NCBI RefSeq assembly: GCF_016863175.1
Contig: NZ_BOOJ01000030.1
Span: 186,001 to 250,000 of the forward strand
DNA length: 64,000 nucleotides
Direction of reading: 5' to 3'
Source: Paraplanobispora siamensis
GTDB lineage: Bacteria; Actinomycetota; Actinomycetes; Streptosporangiales; Streptosporangiaceae
Position 1 is the first letter of the stretch, and every line of letters starts with the position of its first letter. The notes under the pieces were generated by a model, which saw only the letters and a list, made by a program, of their open reading frames with translations, searched no databases and was not told where the DNA came from. Of this stretch, positions 43,702 through 52,556 are shown one piece after another. A program made the translations under genes and the position numbers.

Positions 43702-44556
43702 TCAGATCCCTCCGGAGAAGGTGTCGCACCGGTTGGGATCGCCGGTCTCGTAGCCGGTGGTGAACCACTTGACCCGCTGCTCCGACGTGCCGTGCGTGAA
43801 CCCCTCGGGATCGACCCGGCCCTGCGCGCGTTCCTGGATGTTGTCGTCACCCACGGCGGCGGCCGCGCTCAGCGCCTCCTGGATGTCGGCCTGGGTGAAC
43901 GGCTTCTCGAACAATCCGGTCTCGTAGGCGTTCTTGGCCCACGCGCCCGCGTAGCAGTCCGCCTGCAGCTCCACCCGGACCGCCCCGCTCTCCGGGCCCT
44001 GCCGGTCGTTCTGCGACCGGCTGAGGGCGCCGGTCAGGTTCTGGATGTGGTGGCCGTACTCGTGACCGATCACGTAGGCCTGCGCGAACGGCCCGCCCTC
44101 GGCCCCGAACCTGCTCTGCAGCTGGTCGAAGAAGCTCAGGTCGAGATAGACCCGCTGGTCGTTCGGGCAGTAGAACGGCCCCACCGAGGAGTCGGCGGCG
44201 CCGCAGCCGGTGTTCGTCGCGCCGGAGAACAGCACGGTCTTGGCCGGCTGGTACCCGTCGACGACCGTGGGCCAGTACTCCTGGATGCTGTTGACCACGC
44301 CGACCACCCGGCACTCCTCGTTCTGGTCGGCGTCCTCTCCCGTCTTGCACTGCGCCCCCAGGTTCGAGCCGGGGCTCACCGGCTCGGGGTTCCCGCCGGT
44401 GATGTTGCCGGGATTGATCCCGAATATCAGCGCCACGATGAGCGCGATGATCCCCGCCGCGCCGCCGCCGACCGCGAGCCCGCCGCCGGGGAGCCTTCCC
44501 CGGCCGCCGCTCTCGACCTGCGAGCTGTCCAGCTGGACATCGTCCTTGAAATCCAT
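43702..44556 (-). CDS. Neutral zinc metallopeptidase (YpfJ/KPN_02809 family)
   Basis: 284 residues. A single N-terminal transmembrane helix (GIIALIVALIFGINPG) follows a cytoplasmic tail of about 35 residues. The outer domain has VIGHEYGHHIQNLTGAL (HExxH) and RVELQADCYAGAW, with the third metal ligand in the ELQAD helix, as in the family. YLDLSFFDQL is also typical. Substrates are unknown. AAGGGACG precedes the ATG. Upstream 300 bp are free of genes. Confidence 0.92.
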   Translation of the reverse strand: MDFKDDVQLDSSQVESGGRGRLPGGGLAVGGGAAGIIALIVALIFGINPGNITGGNPEPVSPGSNLGAQCKTGEDADQNEECRVVGVVNSIQEYWPTVVDGYQPAKTVLFSGATNTGCGAADSSVGPFYCPNDQRVYLDLSFFDQLQSRFGAEGGPFAQAYVIGHEYGHHIQNLTGALSRSQNDRQGPESGAVRVELQADCYAGAWAKNAYETGLFEKPFTQADIQEALSAAAAVGDDNIQERAQGRVDPEGFTHGTSEQRVKWFTTGYETGDPNRCDTFSGGI

Positions 44557-44856
44557 CGCCGACGTCCCTTCACTCCGCTTGGGCACCCCCTCTGCCCAGA
44601 GAAGCGCCCGGCATGCCGCCGGCCGGAACGACCCGGCGGAGGCTCATTCCCCCCCAACCTCCAACATTCGTCACATTCTGTTAAATGAACATAGCTTTGA
44701 GTGATTATCGCAGCTCAGCGGCGGGTATCCCACAAACGTAAGACGCGATCGCCCGTCCTCCCGGGACACGGCACCGGCCGGTGAGAGCCGTGCGCCCGCT
44801 CCATCCCCCGCCCCGTGTGGCGCCGCCCGGGGCATGGTCATCCCCCGAGGAGAACC
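44557..44856. other. Intergenic region with AT-rich pocket
   Basis: No gene seen. About 44660-44720 is unusually AT-rich for this genome (GTTAAATGAACATAGC and neighbours) and probably holds the promoter of the metallopeptidase and perhaps of the small membrane protein on the other side. Confidence 0.5.
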
Positions 44857-45090
44857 ATGACCGACGACACCAAACGCGCAATCCGCACCGCCCTGCAGAC
44901 CGCCGTGGGCGTCTGCGTGGCGCTCCCGCTGATCGTGGACGCGACGGGCATCCCCGACGCGCTGCCCGGCGTGGCGACCGCCCTGGCCGTGGCCGGGGCC
45001 TTCGCCCGCGTGATGGCGATCCCCGCCGTCCAGTCCCTGCTGCCCCGCTGGCTGCGCACGGACGCGCCCCCCGCGGTGGCGGAGCGGTAG
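44857..45090 (+). CDS. Small two-helix membrane protein
   Basis: 77 residues with two hydrophobic stretches (TAVGVCVALPLIVDATGI and GVATALAVAGAFARVMAI) and a basic end, LLPRWLRT. Size and topology are holin-like, but similar small proteins of unknown role are common in actinobacterial chromosomes. CGAGGAGAA lies before the ATG. There is no other phage gene nearby. Confidence 0.65.
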   Translation: MTDDTKRAIRTALQTAVGVCVALPLIVDATGIPDALPGVATALAVAGAFARVMAIPAVQSLLPRWLRTDAPPAVAER

Positions 45091-45149
45091 GAACCCGTCA
45101 CGATCACGGCGAAGAAGCCGGAGACAGGCGGGCACCGCAGACAGAGCGA

Positions 45150-45185
45150 AGGGCCTCCGGCCCGGTTTCCCGGATCGGAGGCCCT
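45150..45185 (-). terminator. Terminator of tRNA-Ser(CGA)
   Basis: AGGGCCTCCG and CGGAGGCCCT pair over ten bases with a 16-base loop, directly after the tRNA 3' end on the minus strand. Confidence 0.7.
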
Positions 45186-45189
45186 CCCA

Positions 45190-45279
45190 TGGCGGTGGTG
45201 GTGGGATTTGAACCCACGGATGAGTTGCCCCATCACACGCTTTCGAGGCGTGCGCCCTCGGCCACTAGGCGACACCACC
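45190..45279 (-). tRNA. tRNA-Ser (anticodon CGA)
   Basis: Acceptor stem GGTGGTG/CACCACC, anticodon loop CTCGAAA, long variable arm, T arm GTGGG-TTCAAAT-CCCAC and encoded CCA, all on the minus strand. Confidence 0.95.
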
Positions 45280-45303
45280 GCCGAGCAGCTTACCGGATAA
45301 CCG

Positions 45304-45786
45304 CTATTGCTCGCGCGATCGGCGGAGCGCGAAGAAGTCCGTCAGCGCCTCGGCGCACTCGTCCGCCAGCACGCCCATGACGACCTCGGGACGGTGGTTG
45401 AGCCTGCGGTCCCTGACGACGTCCCAGAGCGAGCCCGCGGCGCCGCCCTTGGCGTCCACGGCGCCGTAGACGATCCTGTCGACCCGGGCCAGCACCGCCG
45501 CCCCGGCGCACATGGTGCAGGGCTCCAGCGTGACCACCAGGGTGCAGCCGCCCAGCCGCCACCCGCCCCGCTCGCGCGCCGCCGTACGCAGGGCCAGCAC
45601 CTCGGCGTGGGCGGTCGGGTCGTGCAGGGACTCGCGGTCGTTGCCCGCCTGGGAGAGCACCGCCCCGCCGGGCCCCAAAACGACCGCGCCGACCGGCACC
45701 TCCCCCCGCTCGCCGGCCTGTACGGCCTGCGCCAGGGCGAGCCGCATCGCGGGGACGTAGGAGGCCGGGGACCCCTGGTCGGTCAA
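45304..45786 (-). CDS. tadA: tRNA-specific adenosine deaminase
   Basis: 160 residues. Zinc and catalytic motifs HAEVLAL and TLEPCTMCAGA are intact, and the opening VPAMRLALAQAVQAGERGEV and PVGAVVL fit the family. TadA converts A34 to inosine in tRNA-Arg(ACG). The start appears to be TTG with GGAG about ten bases upstream; the only alternative ATG would remove part of helix 1. Two tRNA-deaminase-associated genes lie just upstream in the same direction. Confidence 0.93.
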   Translation of the reverse strand: MTDQGSPASYVPAMRLALAQAVQAGERGEVPVGAVVLGPGGAVLSQAGNDRESLHDPTAHAEVLALRTAARERGGWRLGGCTLVVTLEPCTMCAGAAVLARVDRIVYGAVDAKGGAAGSLWDVVRDRRLNHRPEVVMGVLADECAEALTDFFALRRSREQ

Positions 45787-45826
45787 CGTCCGTCAGCTCC
45801 CGGTGGTGCCGTCGCCGGCGCGCCCG

Positions 45827-46318
45827 TCAGCGCAGCCGGTCGAGCTCGTCGGCGAAGCCCAGCCGCTCGGCGATGACGGAGAGCGTGTCCGCGGGGAGCG
45901 CGCCCTCCTCCATGCTGAGCTCGATGAGCTCCTCGGGGGTCACACCCAGATCGTTCAGGAGCTCGAAGTCGCCTGCGGGCCGTACGCCCATCTCGGGTGT
46001 GTCGGTGTCGGGCGCGACCCCCGCCAGCTCGCTGAAGAGCGCGCCCAGATCGTCGGTGTGCCCCGCCTGGGCGTCGGACAGGAACGCGCGCGGCTCCTCC
46101 TCGTCCTGGTAGCGGACGATCGCGAACCACTCGTCCTCCACCTCGACGCACAGCAGGGTCAGTTCGTCACCGTCGAGAGCGAGGTGCTCCTGCACCGCGT
46201 CTCCGAGGTCGTCGACCAGCTCGACGTCGCCGAGATCGACCTCCGCACCGTTCCAACCCTTGGCGGTGCGGACGAAAGCAGCCGAGAAAACACTGTTGCC
46301 GGAGCGTCTGGAGGGCAT
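45827..46318 (-). CDS. tRNA adenosine deaminase-associated protein (copy proximal to tadA)
   Basis: 163 residues, very acidic, soluble. The pattern FAIVRYQDEE, DDLGALFSELAG, DLGVTPEELIELSMEEGALP and IAERLGFADELDRL matches the actinobacterial family found beside tadA (TIGR03941 type). The biochemical role is unproven. It follows the next entry by 17 bp and is related to it in sequence and layout, so the pair are tandem paralogues. GGGGAG precedes the ATG. Confidence 0.85.
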   Translation of the reverse strand: MPSRRSGNSVFSAAFVRTAKGWNGAEVDLGDVELVDDLGDAVQEHLALDGDELTLLCVEVEDEWFAIVRYQDEEEPRAFLSDAQAGHTDDLGALFSELAGVAPDTDTPEMGVRPAGDFELLNDLGVTPEELIELSMEEGALPADTLSVIAERLGFADELDRLR

Positions 46319-46335
46319 GACCGATCTCCCCGAGA

Positions 46336-46845
46336 TCAACCGAACACGGAGTCGATGGCGCGTTCGAACGGCTCGGAGAATCCGAGCCGCGCGGCGATGC
46401 TGGACAGCACATCCTCGGGAAGAAGGTCGATGTCTCCGGACAGGACGCCCAGCTCCATCTCGTCGAGCCCCAGGTCGGCGAAGATCGACAGGTCTCCCGC
46501 GGGGAGCGCCGTCTCCTCGTCCTGCAGGATCGCCTCGAGTTCGTCCTCGTCCGGCACCGGCACGTCGAGGTATTCGAGCACCTGCCGGGCGAGCGGGAAG
46601 TCCCAGGACGCGGCGATGTCTGAGAGGAAGACCTCCACCGTCTCGCCGAACACCCGTAGCGCCACGAAGAACTCATCCCCCACGGCGACCAGCCCAATCG
46701 CGCCGCTCATGCTGGGTTGCTGGCGCAGGGCGTGGATCAGGCCGTGGAGATCGGTCGTGAGCGCGACCGGAAGCATCTCCGCTTCCCAGCTGTCGTCTTC
46801 GCGATAGACCACGATGGCGAAGTCGAGTGCATCTTCGTCTGTCAT
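46336..46845 (-). CDS. tRNA adenosine deaminase-associated protein (distal copy)
   Basis: 169 residues, very acidic. DFAIVVYREDDSWEAEMLP, the strand EFFVALRVFGETVEVFLSD and the closing LLPEDVLSSIAARLGFSEPF parallel the downstream copy. The ATG at 46845 is chosen for GGTGG about eight bases upstream; ATG 46851 and GTG 46857 are alternatives. First gene of the transcript leading to tadA. Confidence 0.83.
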   Translation of the reverse strand: MTDEDALDFAIVVYREDDSWEAEMLPVALTTDLHGLIHALRQQPSMSGAIGLVAVGDEFFVALRVFGETVEVFLSDIAASWDFPLARQVLEYLDVPVPDEDELEAILQDEETALPAGDLSIFADLGLDEMELGVLSGDIDLLPEDVLSSIAARLGFSEPFERAIDSVFG

Positions 46846-47004
46846 CGTCATCCCCACCGAGCGGCCTGTATGGAGGTCAATGCTTTCAGACGCGCGGCAT
46901 ACCCGTATGCCTCTCCGGCCAAATTGTGATCAAATCCGCCCTCGCGCGTGTCGGGCCCGATCCGCTGTCCTGGTCACGCGCGGTCCGGGATACCGTTGAC
47001 GGCC

Positions 47005-47643
47005 ATGGAGACCCTGGTCGTTGACCACCCGCTTGTAGCCCACAAGCTGACCGTCCTGCGGGACGCGAACACCGACTCGCCGACCTTCCGGCGGCTGGCC
47101 GACGAGCTCGTGACGCTGCTCGCCTACGAGGCCACCCGGCAGGTCCGGGTCAGCGAGGTGACGGTGCAGACCCCCGTCGCCCCGGCCCGGGGCGTACGGC
47201 TGGCGCACCCGCATCCCCTGGTCGTCCCGATCCTGCGCGCCGGCCTCGGCATGCTCGACGGGATGACCCGGCTGCTGCCGACCGCGGAGGTCGGCTTCCT
47301 CGGGATGATCCGCAACGAGTCGACCCTCCAGGCCGAGACCTACGCCACCCGGCTCCCCGACGACCTGTCCGGGCGCCAGGTATACGTGGTCGACCCGATG
47401 CTGGCCACCGGCGGCACGCTGGCCGCGGCCATCGAGTTCCTCTTCCAGCGCGGCGCCGACGACGTGACCGCGCTGTGCCTGCTGGCCGCGCCCGAGGGCA
47501 TCGCCTACCTGGACAAGGCGTTCGCCGGCAGCGGGAGGCCGATCCGCCTGGTGACGGCCGCCCTGGACGAGCGGCTCAACGAGCACGGCTACATCGTCCC
47601 GGGCCTCGGGGACGCCGGAGACCGTCTCTACGGCGTCGTCTGA
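47005..47643 (+). CDS. upp: Uracil phosphoribosyltransferase
   Basis: 212 residues. [15 protein letters not shown] and the PRPP loop [20 protein letters not shown] are diagnostic, and the C-terminal [15 protein letters not shown] binds uracil. It salvages uracil to UMP. The ATG lies eight bases after TACCGT with no ribosome site, so the message is probably leaderless. Divergent from the tadA group. Confidence 0.97.
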   Translation: METLVVDHPLVAHKLTVLRDANTDSPTFRRLADELVTLLAYEATRQVRVSEVTVQTPVAPARGVRLAHPHPLVVPILRAGLGMLDGMTRLLPTAEVGFLGMIRNESTLQAETYATRLPDDLSGRQVYVVDPMLATGGTLAAAIEFLFQRGADDVTALCLLAAPEGIAYLDKAFAGSGRPIRLVTAALDERLNEHGYIVPGLGDAGDRLYGVV

Positions 47644-47798
47644 GCCCGCACAGCCGACACGTCCGGACAACCTCTGCGGCGCCCGGACAGCCTCCGCGGC
47701 GCCGCCCCTGACAGCGCGGCCGGGCCGCCGGAAACCCCGGCGGCGTCCCGCCTCGCCGCTTTCCGCCCGTCGTTGGGGCGTTTCCTCCCCTCTATCGT

Positions 47799-47804
47799 TA
47801 CAAT
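47799..47804 (+). promoter_or_regulatory. -10 box before small hypothetical gene
   Basis: TACAAT stands out in GC-rich DNA. The predicted start of transcription is near 47811, just before an in-frame ATG at 47815 and 79 bp before the preferred GTG start. Confidence 0.4.
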
Positions 47805-47889
47805 CTGTCGTTGTATGGGTACGAAGAGTGCCGAAGCATCTCTTGCGCTCCATCGTGCCGAACGGCCGTGGGCGCACGTCGGGGGAACA

Positions 47890-48120
47890 GTGAGCGAGCG
47901 AAACAACCCGGTGCCGGAGCCGGATCCCTACGCGGAGGTCAGTGCCACGCTGCGGGAGGAGTTCTCCGCGATCCACCCGGCCGCCACGGTGACCCGCTGC
48001 ATCGACGCGGCGCACTACGGCGCCCTGGAGATCACCGGGTACGCCCATCCCGGGCTCGTCGAACGCATCGCCCGCAAACACCTCGAGGTCCTCGCGCTGG
48101 TCGTCAGCGGACACGAGTGA
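47890..48120 (+). CDS. Hypothetical protein, possible three-helix bundle domain
   Basis: 76 residues from a GTG with GGGGGA just upstream. The sequence YAEVSATLREEFSAIHPAAT and LVERIARKHLEVLALVVSG suggests three short helices, like the small dimerisation domains found alone in actinobacteria. An in-frame ATG at 47815 would give 101 residues and sits four bases after a predicted transcription start, so the longer form is possible. Confidence 0.55.
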   Translation: MSERNNPVPEPDPYAEVSATLREEFSAIHPAATVTRCIDAAHYGALEITGYAHPGLVERIARKHLEVLALVVSGHE

Positions 48121-48246
48121 CCGGAACCGCCGGCCCCGCGGGCTTCGCACGGACGAAGACCGGATGGGTCGACACGCTTTACCCCGCCGGGGGCGTGGGT
48201 AATGTATACGTCGGGTGCAGTGGGTGAGTGGTGGCAGGAGGCCGCA

Positions 48247-48405
48247 GTGCAGGTCAAAACGATTATGAAGTACAGCGCCATAGGTTTCGCCGCGTTCTTC
48301 CTGTTCAAAAGACCGGATGACGCGGCAGGAGCGGTGAAGGGCGCTCTCGACTCCGTGTTCGACGCGGCCGACTCCCTGGCCCAGTTCGTCTCCCATCTGT
48401 CATGA
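48247..48405 (+). CDS. Short hydrophobic protein upstream of PH-domain gene
   Basis: 52 residues: MKYSAIGFAAFFLFKRPDDA is a short hydrophobic anchor, followed by an amphipathic helix AVKGALDSVFDAADSLAQFV. AGGAGG six bases before the GTG is one of the best ribosome sites in the window. Its stop overlaps the next start (ATGA), so it is coupled to the PH-domain protein. Family unknown to me. Confidence 0.65.
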   Translation: MQVKTIMKYSAIGFAAFFLFKRPDDAAGAVKGALDSVFDAADSLAQFVSHLS

Positions 48406-48932
48406 GACTAGTGACCCACGGGGATTCAGCCCCCTCGTCGGTCAACCGCTACCTGCTCCCCCACGAACACCAGGTCATCATGGTGCGGCGTCACCCGGCC
48501 GTACTGCTCCGTCCCGTCGCCGAGGTCTTCGGCGGCCTCATCATCGCCGGCCTGCTCAGCACCTGGCTCAGCAAGCAGAGCGTCGACGGCGGCATCGTCA
48601 TCGTCTGGTGGGCCTGGCTCCTGCTGCTCATCCGCTTCGTGTGGAAGGTGGCGGAGTGGTCGGTCGACTATTTCGTGGTGACCTCCAAGCGCATGCTGCT
48701 CACCACGGGCCTCATCACGCGCAAGGTCGCGATGATGCCGCTCACCAAGGTCACCGACATGAGCTTCCAGCGGTCCCTGCTGGGCCGAATGCTGGGATAC
48801 GGAGAGTTCATCCTGGAATCGGCCGGTCAGGATCAGGCATTGTCGACCGTCCCCTACATCCCGTATCCCGAGACGCTCTACCTCGAGGTCTGCCAGATGC
48901 TATTCCCCAGCACTGACCCGTCGGATGATTAA
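48402..48932 (+). CDS. Bacterial PH domain membrane protein
   Basis: 176 residues. Two adjacent hydrophobic segments (AEVFGGLIIAGLLSTWLS and IVWWAWLLLLIRFVWKVA) precede a bPH2 domain: DYFVVTSKRMLLTTGLITRK and MPLTKVTDMSFQRSLLGRML with the closing GYGEFILES. Such proteins are of unknown role at the membrane. It overlaps the 52-residue gene before it by four bases. Confidence 0.88.
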   Translation: MRLVTHGDSAPSSVNRYLLPHEHQVIMVRRHPAVLLRPVAEVFGGLIIAGLLSTWLSKQSVDGGIVIVWWAWLLLLIRFVWKVAEWSVDYFVVTSKRMLLTTGLITRKVAMMPLTKVTDMSFQRSLLGRMLGYGEFILESAGQDQALSTVPYIPYPETLYLEVCQMLFPSTDPSDD

Positions 48933-49064
48933 TGTCCCCATGACCGCTATGGCATAGGGAAGGGAGAGAGTCCGGCCTGGGATTCTTCTCTCGGGGTTAC
49001 CCTATTCGACTTCTTCATGCAATCATGGCGGAGACATTGACCATCCCCCGCCCTGAGAGATCAG

Positions 49065-50423
49065 ATGCCGAGTCAGGGAACCATCGGTGACCGTGTCCGC
49101 GGGTTGCGGCTGAGCAGGCGCATGTCACAGGCGCAGCTCGCCGGGCCAGACCTTTCCGACAGTTATGTCTCGCTCATCGAGTCGGGCAAGCGCACGCCCA
49201 CCCCCGTGGTCGCGCGCCTCCTCGCCGAGCGCCTGGGCTGCACCACCGAGTTCCTTCTGCACGGCATCGAGCCGCGGCAGCGCATCGACACCGAGCTCGG
49301 CCTGCGTCACGCGGAGCTGGAGCTGCACCACGGCGACCCCGCCGTGGCGGCCGAGCGCTTCAACGAGATCGTCAAGGTGGCGGGCGAGGAGAACGCCATC
49401 CTCGCCGCCCACGCCCGGCTCGGACGGGCCCGCGCGCTGGAGGCCCAGGGCAGGATCGCCGCCGCGGTCGAGTCCTTCGAGAGGCTCCGCCGGGAGGCCG
49501 CCGCCCATCCGGAGCGCCTGGCCGACCTGCCCCTGACGGTCGCCCTGAGCCGCTGCTACCGCTACGGCGGAGACATCCTGCGCGCCCGCGACCTGGCGCT
49601 GGAGGCCCTGGCCCAGGTCGACCGGCTCTCTCTGGTGCAGGGCGGCATCGCCGTCGACCTGGCCGCCTGCCTGCTGGAGACCGAGGCCCCGCACGGCCGG
49701 CGCTCCCCGGGCCTGGCCTACGTCCGGCAGGTCATCCTGGCCAACGGCGTGCCCTCGGTGGCCGACCAGGACGAGCAGGTCCACGCCCTGTGGCAGGCGA
49801 GCATCACCGCCGCCGACGGCGAGGACTCGGCGTTGGCCGTCCGCCTGGCCGACGACGCGATCGCCACCGGCCACCAGGCCCGGATGGCCGTCAAGCTGGC
49901 CCACATCGCGACGGAGTGGGCGCGTCTGGCCTGCTCCTTCGACGACGAGCCGATCGAGGAGGCCCGGCGGCTGGCGACCACCGCCGGCGAGGTCTTCGCC
50001 TCCTTCTCGCGCCACGTCCACGACCACGCCAAGAGCCTGATCGTGCTCGCGACCGTGGAGCTGAAGAGCGGCGACCTGGACGCCTCCGAGCGCCTGGCCT
50101 CCACGGTCCTCGACCTGCTGGGCAGCCGCTCCGGCGCCACCGGCGCCACCGCGCGGCTGATGCTCGCCGAGGTCGCGCTGGCGCGCGGCGAGAAGAACGT
50201 CCTGTCCCTCCTGAACGGCGCCCGGGAGCTGCTGGCCGACCCGCAGCCCACCTTCCCCGGCTTCAACCGCGACGCCGCGCGGGTGTGGCGCCGCCTCGGA
50301 GACCTCTACGGCAGGGCCCGGGCCACCGAAGAGCAGATGAGCGCGTATCGTAAGGCGTTGGAAACCGTCGGAGTGCGCGACGCCCTCGTGGGCATGACGG
50401 TCGATCCCGCGCTGGCCCGATAG
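49065..50423 (+). CDS. XRE family regulator with TPR-like C-terminal domain
   Basis: 452 residues. The N-terminal Cro/C1 helix-turn-helix (about 5-65) reads RLSRRMSQAQLAG, DLSDSYVSLIESGKRTPTPV and VARLLAERLGC. The remaining 380 residues are helical repeats (for example AAHARLGRARALEAQGRIAA) like the TPR sensors of actinobacterial developmental or quorum-type regulators. No signal peptide. Target unknown. The ribosome site before the ATG is weak (GAGAGA). Confidence 0.88.
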   Translation: MPSQGTIGDRVRGLRLSRRMSQAQLAGPDLSDSYVSLIESGKRTPTPVVARLLAERLGCTTEFLLHGIEPRQRIDTELGLRHAELELHHGDPAVAAERFNEIVKVAGEENAILAAHARLGRARALEAQGRIAAAVESFERLRREAAAHPERLADLPLTVALSRCYRYGGDILRARDLALEALAQVDRLSLVQGGIAVDLAACLLETEAPHGRRSPGLAYVRQVILANGVPSVADQDEQVHALWQASITAADGEDSALAVRLADDAIATGHQARMAVKLAHIATEWARLACSFDDEPIEEARRLATTAGEVFASFSRHVHDHAKSLIVLATVELKSGDLDASERLASTVLDLLGSRSGATGATARLMLAEVALARGEKNVLSLLNGARELLADPQPTFPGFNRDAARVWRRLGDLYGRARATEEQMSAYRKALETVGVRDALVGMTVDPALAR

Positions 50424-50500
50424 GACCGGCACGGTTAGACCTTCCTTGCTCCTGGAGCTGCGGATTTGGTTTTATGCCTCTGGAATAATTAGGGTCTATC

Positions 50501-50511
50501 AGTCATTGACT
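50501..50511. promoter_or_regulatory. Candidate operator of GntR regulator
   Basis: AGTCATTGACT is a perfect inverted repeat of five-base arms with one central base, 36 bp before the GntR start, in an AT-rich promoter-like stretch. Autoregulation is inferred. Confidence 0.4.
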
Positions 50512-50546
50512 CATAGGATGATTGGTTCCCCCAGAGGAGGCGGACT

Positions 50547-51236
50547 GTGAGTCTGCGTACGGCGCAGCGAGCGTCCCTCGTCGACCAGGTGATCGATCAG
50601 CTCAAAGAGCAGATCACTTCGAACTCCTGGAAGATGAACGCCAAGATCCCCACCGAGACGGTGCTTGCCGAGCAGCTGGGGGTCGGACGCAACACCGTCC
50701 GCGAGGCCGTACGGGCCCTCACCCACGCGGGTCTGCTGGAGTGCCGCCAGGGCGACGGGACCTATGTCCGCGCCACGAGCGAGCTGTCGGGGGCCATGCA
50801 GCGGCGGCTGCGCACCGCCGAGCAGCTGGAGATCCTGGAGGTACGGCGGGCGCTGGAGGTCGAGGCCGCGCGGCTGGCCGCCACCCGGCGCACCGACGAC
50901 GACATCGCCCGCATCGAGGGCGCCCTGGCCGCCCGAGAGCAGGCCTGGGAGCTCGGCGAGCCCGGCACCTTCGTCGAGGCCGACCTCGCCTTCCACATGG
51001 CGGTCGTGCACGCGACCCACAACCGGGTCCTGATCGATCTCTACGAGGACTTCTCGACCGCCCTGCGCGCCAGCATCACCGCCGCCGGCACCTCGCTCAA
51101 CAGCAGCTACATCCCGCACGACGCGATCGCCCGCGCCATCGCCGCCGGTGACGCGAGCGCCGCCGAGCGCGCCGGCCACGCGTGCATGGAGCACATCCTG
51201 ATCGCCCTGACCGACGCGCAGGACCTGCCCTCCTGA
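50547..51236 (+). CDS. GntR family regulator, FadR subfamily
   Basis: 229 residues. Winged helix at about 12-78: IPTETVLAEQLGVGRNTVRE, VRALTHAGLLECRQGDGTYV. The FCD ligand domain (about 90-215) keeps metal-binding residues in EADLAFHMAVVHATHNRVLI and HACMEHI. Effector usually a small carboxylate. GAGGAGG precedes the GTG start. No metabolic gene on the same strand follows, so its targets lie elsewhere or are itself. Confidence 0.92.
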   Translation: MSLRTAQRASLVDQVIDQLKEQITSNSWKMNAKIPTETVLAEQLGVGRNTVREAVRALTHAGLLECRQGDGTYVRATSELSGAMQRRLRTAEQLEILEVRRALEVEAARLAATRRTDDDIARIEGALAAREQAWELGEPGTFVEADLAFHMAVVHATHNRVLIDLYEDFSTALRASITAAGTSLNSSYIPHDAIARAIAAGDASAAERAGHACMEHILIALTDAQDLPS

Positions 51237-51272
51237 CGCCGCGCGCCGGCCCCTCCCCGCGTCCCGCCCGCC

Positions 51273-52370
51273 TCAGGTCAGGCGCAGCGACATCACGAGA
51301 TAGCGGAAGGCGGGGTCGGCGTCGCCGGGGACCTCGGCGATGAGGGCCGGGCGGGTGGAGGACTCCATGTTGAGGCGGACCAGCTCGGTCTGCACCCCCG
51401 CCAGGCCGTCCAGCAGGAACTGGGCCTGGAAGGCGATCTCGATGTCGTCGCCGGTCAGATGGGCGGCGACGGTCTCGGTGCCGCGGCCGATGTCGCCCCC
51501 GCCCGCCTGGAGGACCACCCTGCCCTGGGTGAACGACAGGCGGATCGCGGTGTTGCTCCCGGCGACCAGCGCCACCCGCTTGATCGCCTCGATGAACGGG
51601 GCCGTCTGCAGGTCGGCCCGGATGGACCAGTCGCCGGACAGCCGCGAGCGGTAGTCGATGAACTGCTCGTCGAGCAGGCGGACCGTGGTGCTCCTGCCGA
51701 CGCTCTCGAAACCGGCGATGCCCTCGCCCAGCGCCATCGACACCTCGCCGCCGCGCAGCGACCGGGCCACCTCGACCAGCACCCGGGCCGGGACCATGGC
51801 CGCGGCCGTGACGTCGGGCTGCGCGGGACGCCACTCGAAGTCGCGGGAGGCGATGCGGTAACGGTCGGTCGCCGCCATGGTCACGCGGTCGCCGGAGACG
51901 TCCATCCTGACGGCGGTCAGCATGGGCAGCGCCTCGTCGCGGCTGGCCGCCGGGGCGACCTGGCCGACCGCCGCGGCGAAGACCCCGCCGCCGACCGCGC
52001 CGATCACGGGCGGCATCTCGGGCAGCGTCGGGAAGTCCTCGACCGGCATGGTCAGCAGGCCGAACTCGGCGCTTCCGCAGGTCAGAACCGCCTCGGCTCC
52101 GGTCGTGACGACCTCCACCGGCTCGTCGGGCAGGCTCCGCGTGATCTCCGCGAGGATCCGGCCCGGGATCAGCACCCGTCCGGGCTCCTCCACGTCGGCC
52201 TCCACGGACGCGCGGGCGGAGACGTCGTAGTCGAAGGCCGACAGCACGAGATCCTCGCCCGCTTCCAGGAGCAGGCCGGAGAGCACCGGGACGGTCGGAC
52301 GGCTCGGCAGCACACGAGCGGACCAGGCCACGGCCTCGGCCAGGACATCGCGGTTGACCCGGAACTTCAC
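51273..52370 (-). CDS. DNA polymerase III beta-clamp homologue (DnaN-like)
   Basis: 365 residues, normal beta-clamp length, three repeated folds. [20 protein letters not shown] opens domain 1, [14 protein letters not shown] is typical, [20 protein letters not shown] lies in domain 2 and YLVMSLRLT ends the protein like the YLIMPMRL of clamps. The GTG start has AGGG eight bases upstream. The neighbours are a GntR regulator and a chemoreceptor, not dnaA/recF, so this is probably a second, non-essential clamp. Confidence 0.85.
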   Translation of the reverse strand: MKFRVNRDVLAEAVAWSARVLPSRPTVPVLSGLLLEAGEDLVLSAFDYDVSARASVEADVEEPGRVLIPGRILAEITRSLPDEPVEVVTTGAEAVLTCGSAEFGLLTMPVEDFPTLPEMPPVIGAVGGGVFAAAVGQVAPAASRDEALPMLTAVRMDVSGDRVTMAATDRYRIASRDFEWRPAQPDVTAAAMVPARVLVEVARSLRGGEVSMALGEGIAGFESVGRSTTVRLLDEQFIDYRSRLSGDWSIRADLQTAPFIEAIKRVALVAGSNTAIRLSFTQGRVVLQAGGGDIGRGTETVAAHLTGDDIEIAFQAQFLLDGLAGVQTELVRLNMESSTRPALIAEVPGDADPAFRYLVMSLRLT

Positions 52371-52556
52371 CTGAGATCCCTTCTGGAGGAGGAAGCCGCA
52401 TTCCACCAGAACCGTAACCGGTGGCACCGACATAAGGCTCGTGCGCGCCCCTCACGGACAGATCGCCCGGCCGCCGGGAAAATATCACCTCTCCGCATCC
52501 CTCAACTCCGCGGCGATCCCGCCGATGTTTCGACGGTGAACCCAGGGATGAACACC

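Noticed and set aside
44857-45279. Holin-like gene beside a tRNA as a prophage remnant
   Set aside because: No integrase, no repeated tRNA end or other phage gene; small membrane proteins of this sort are common.
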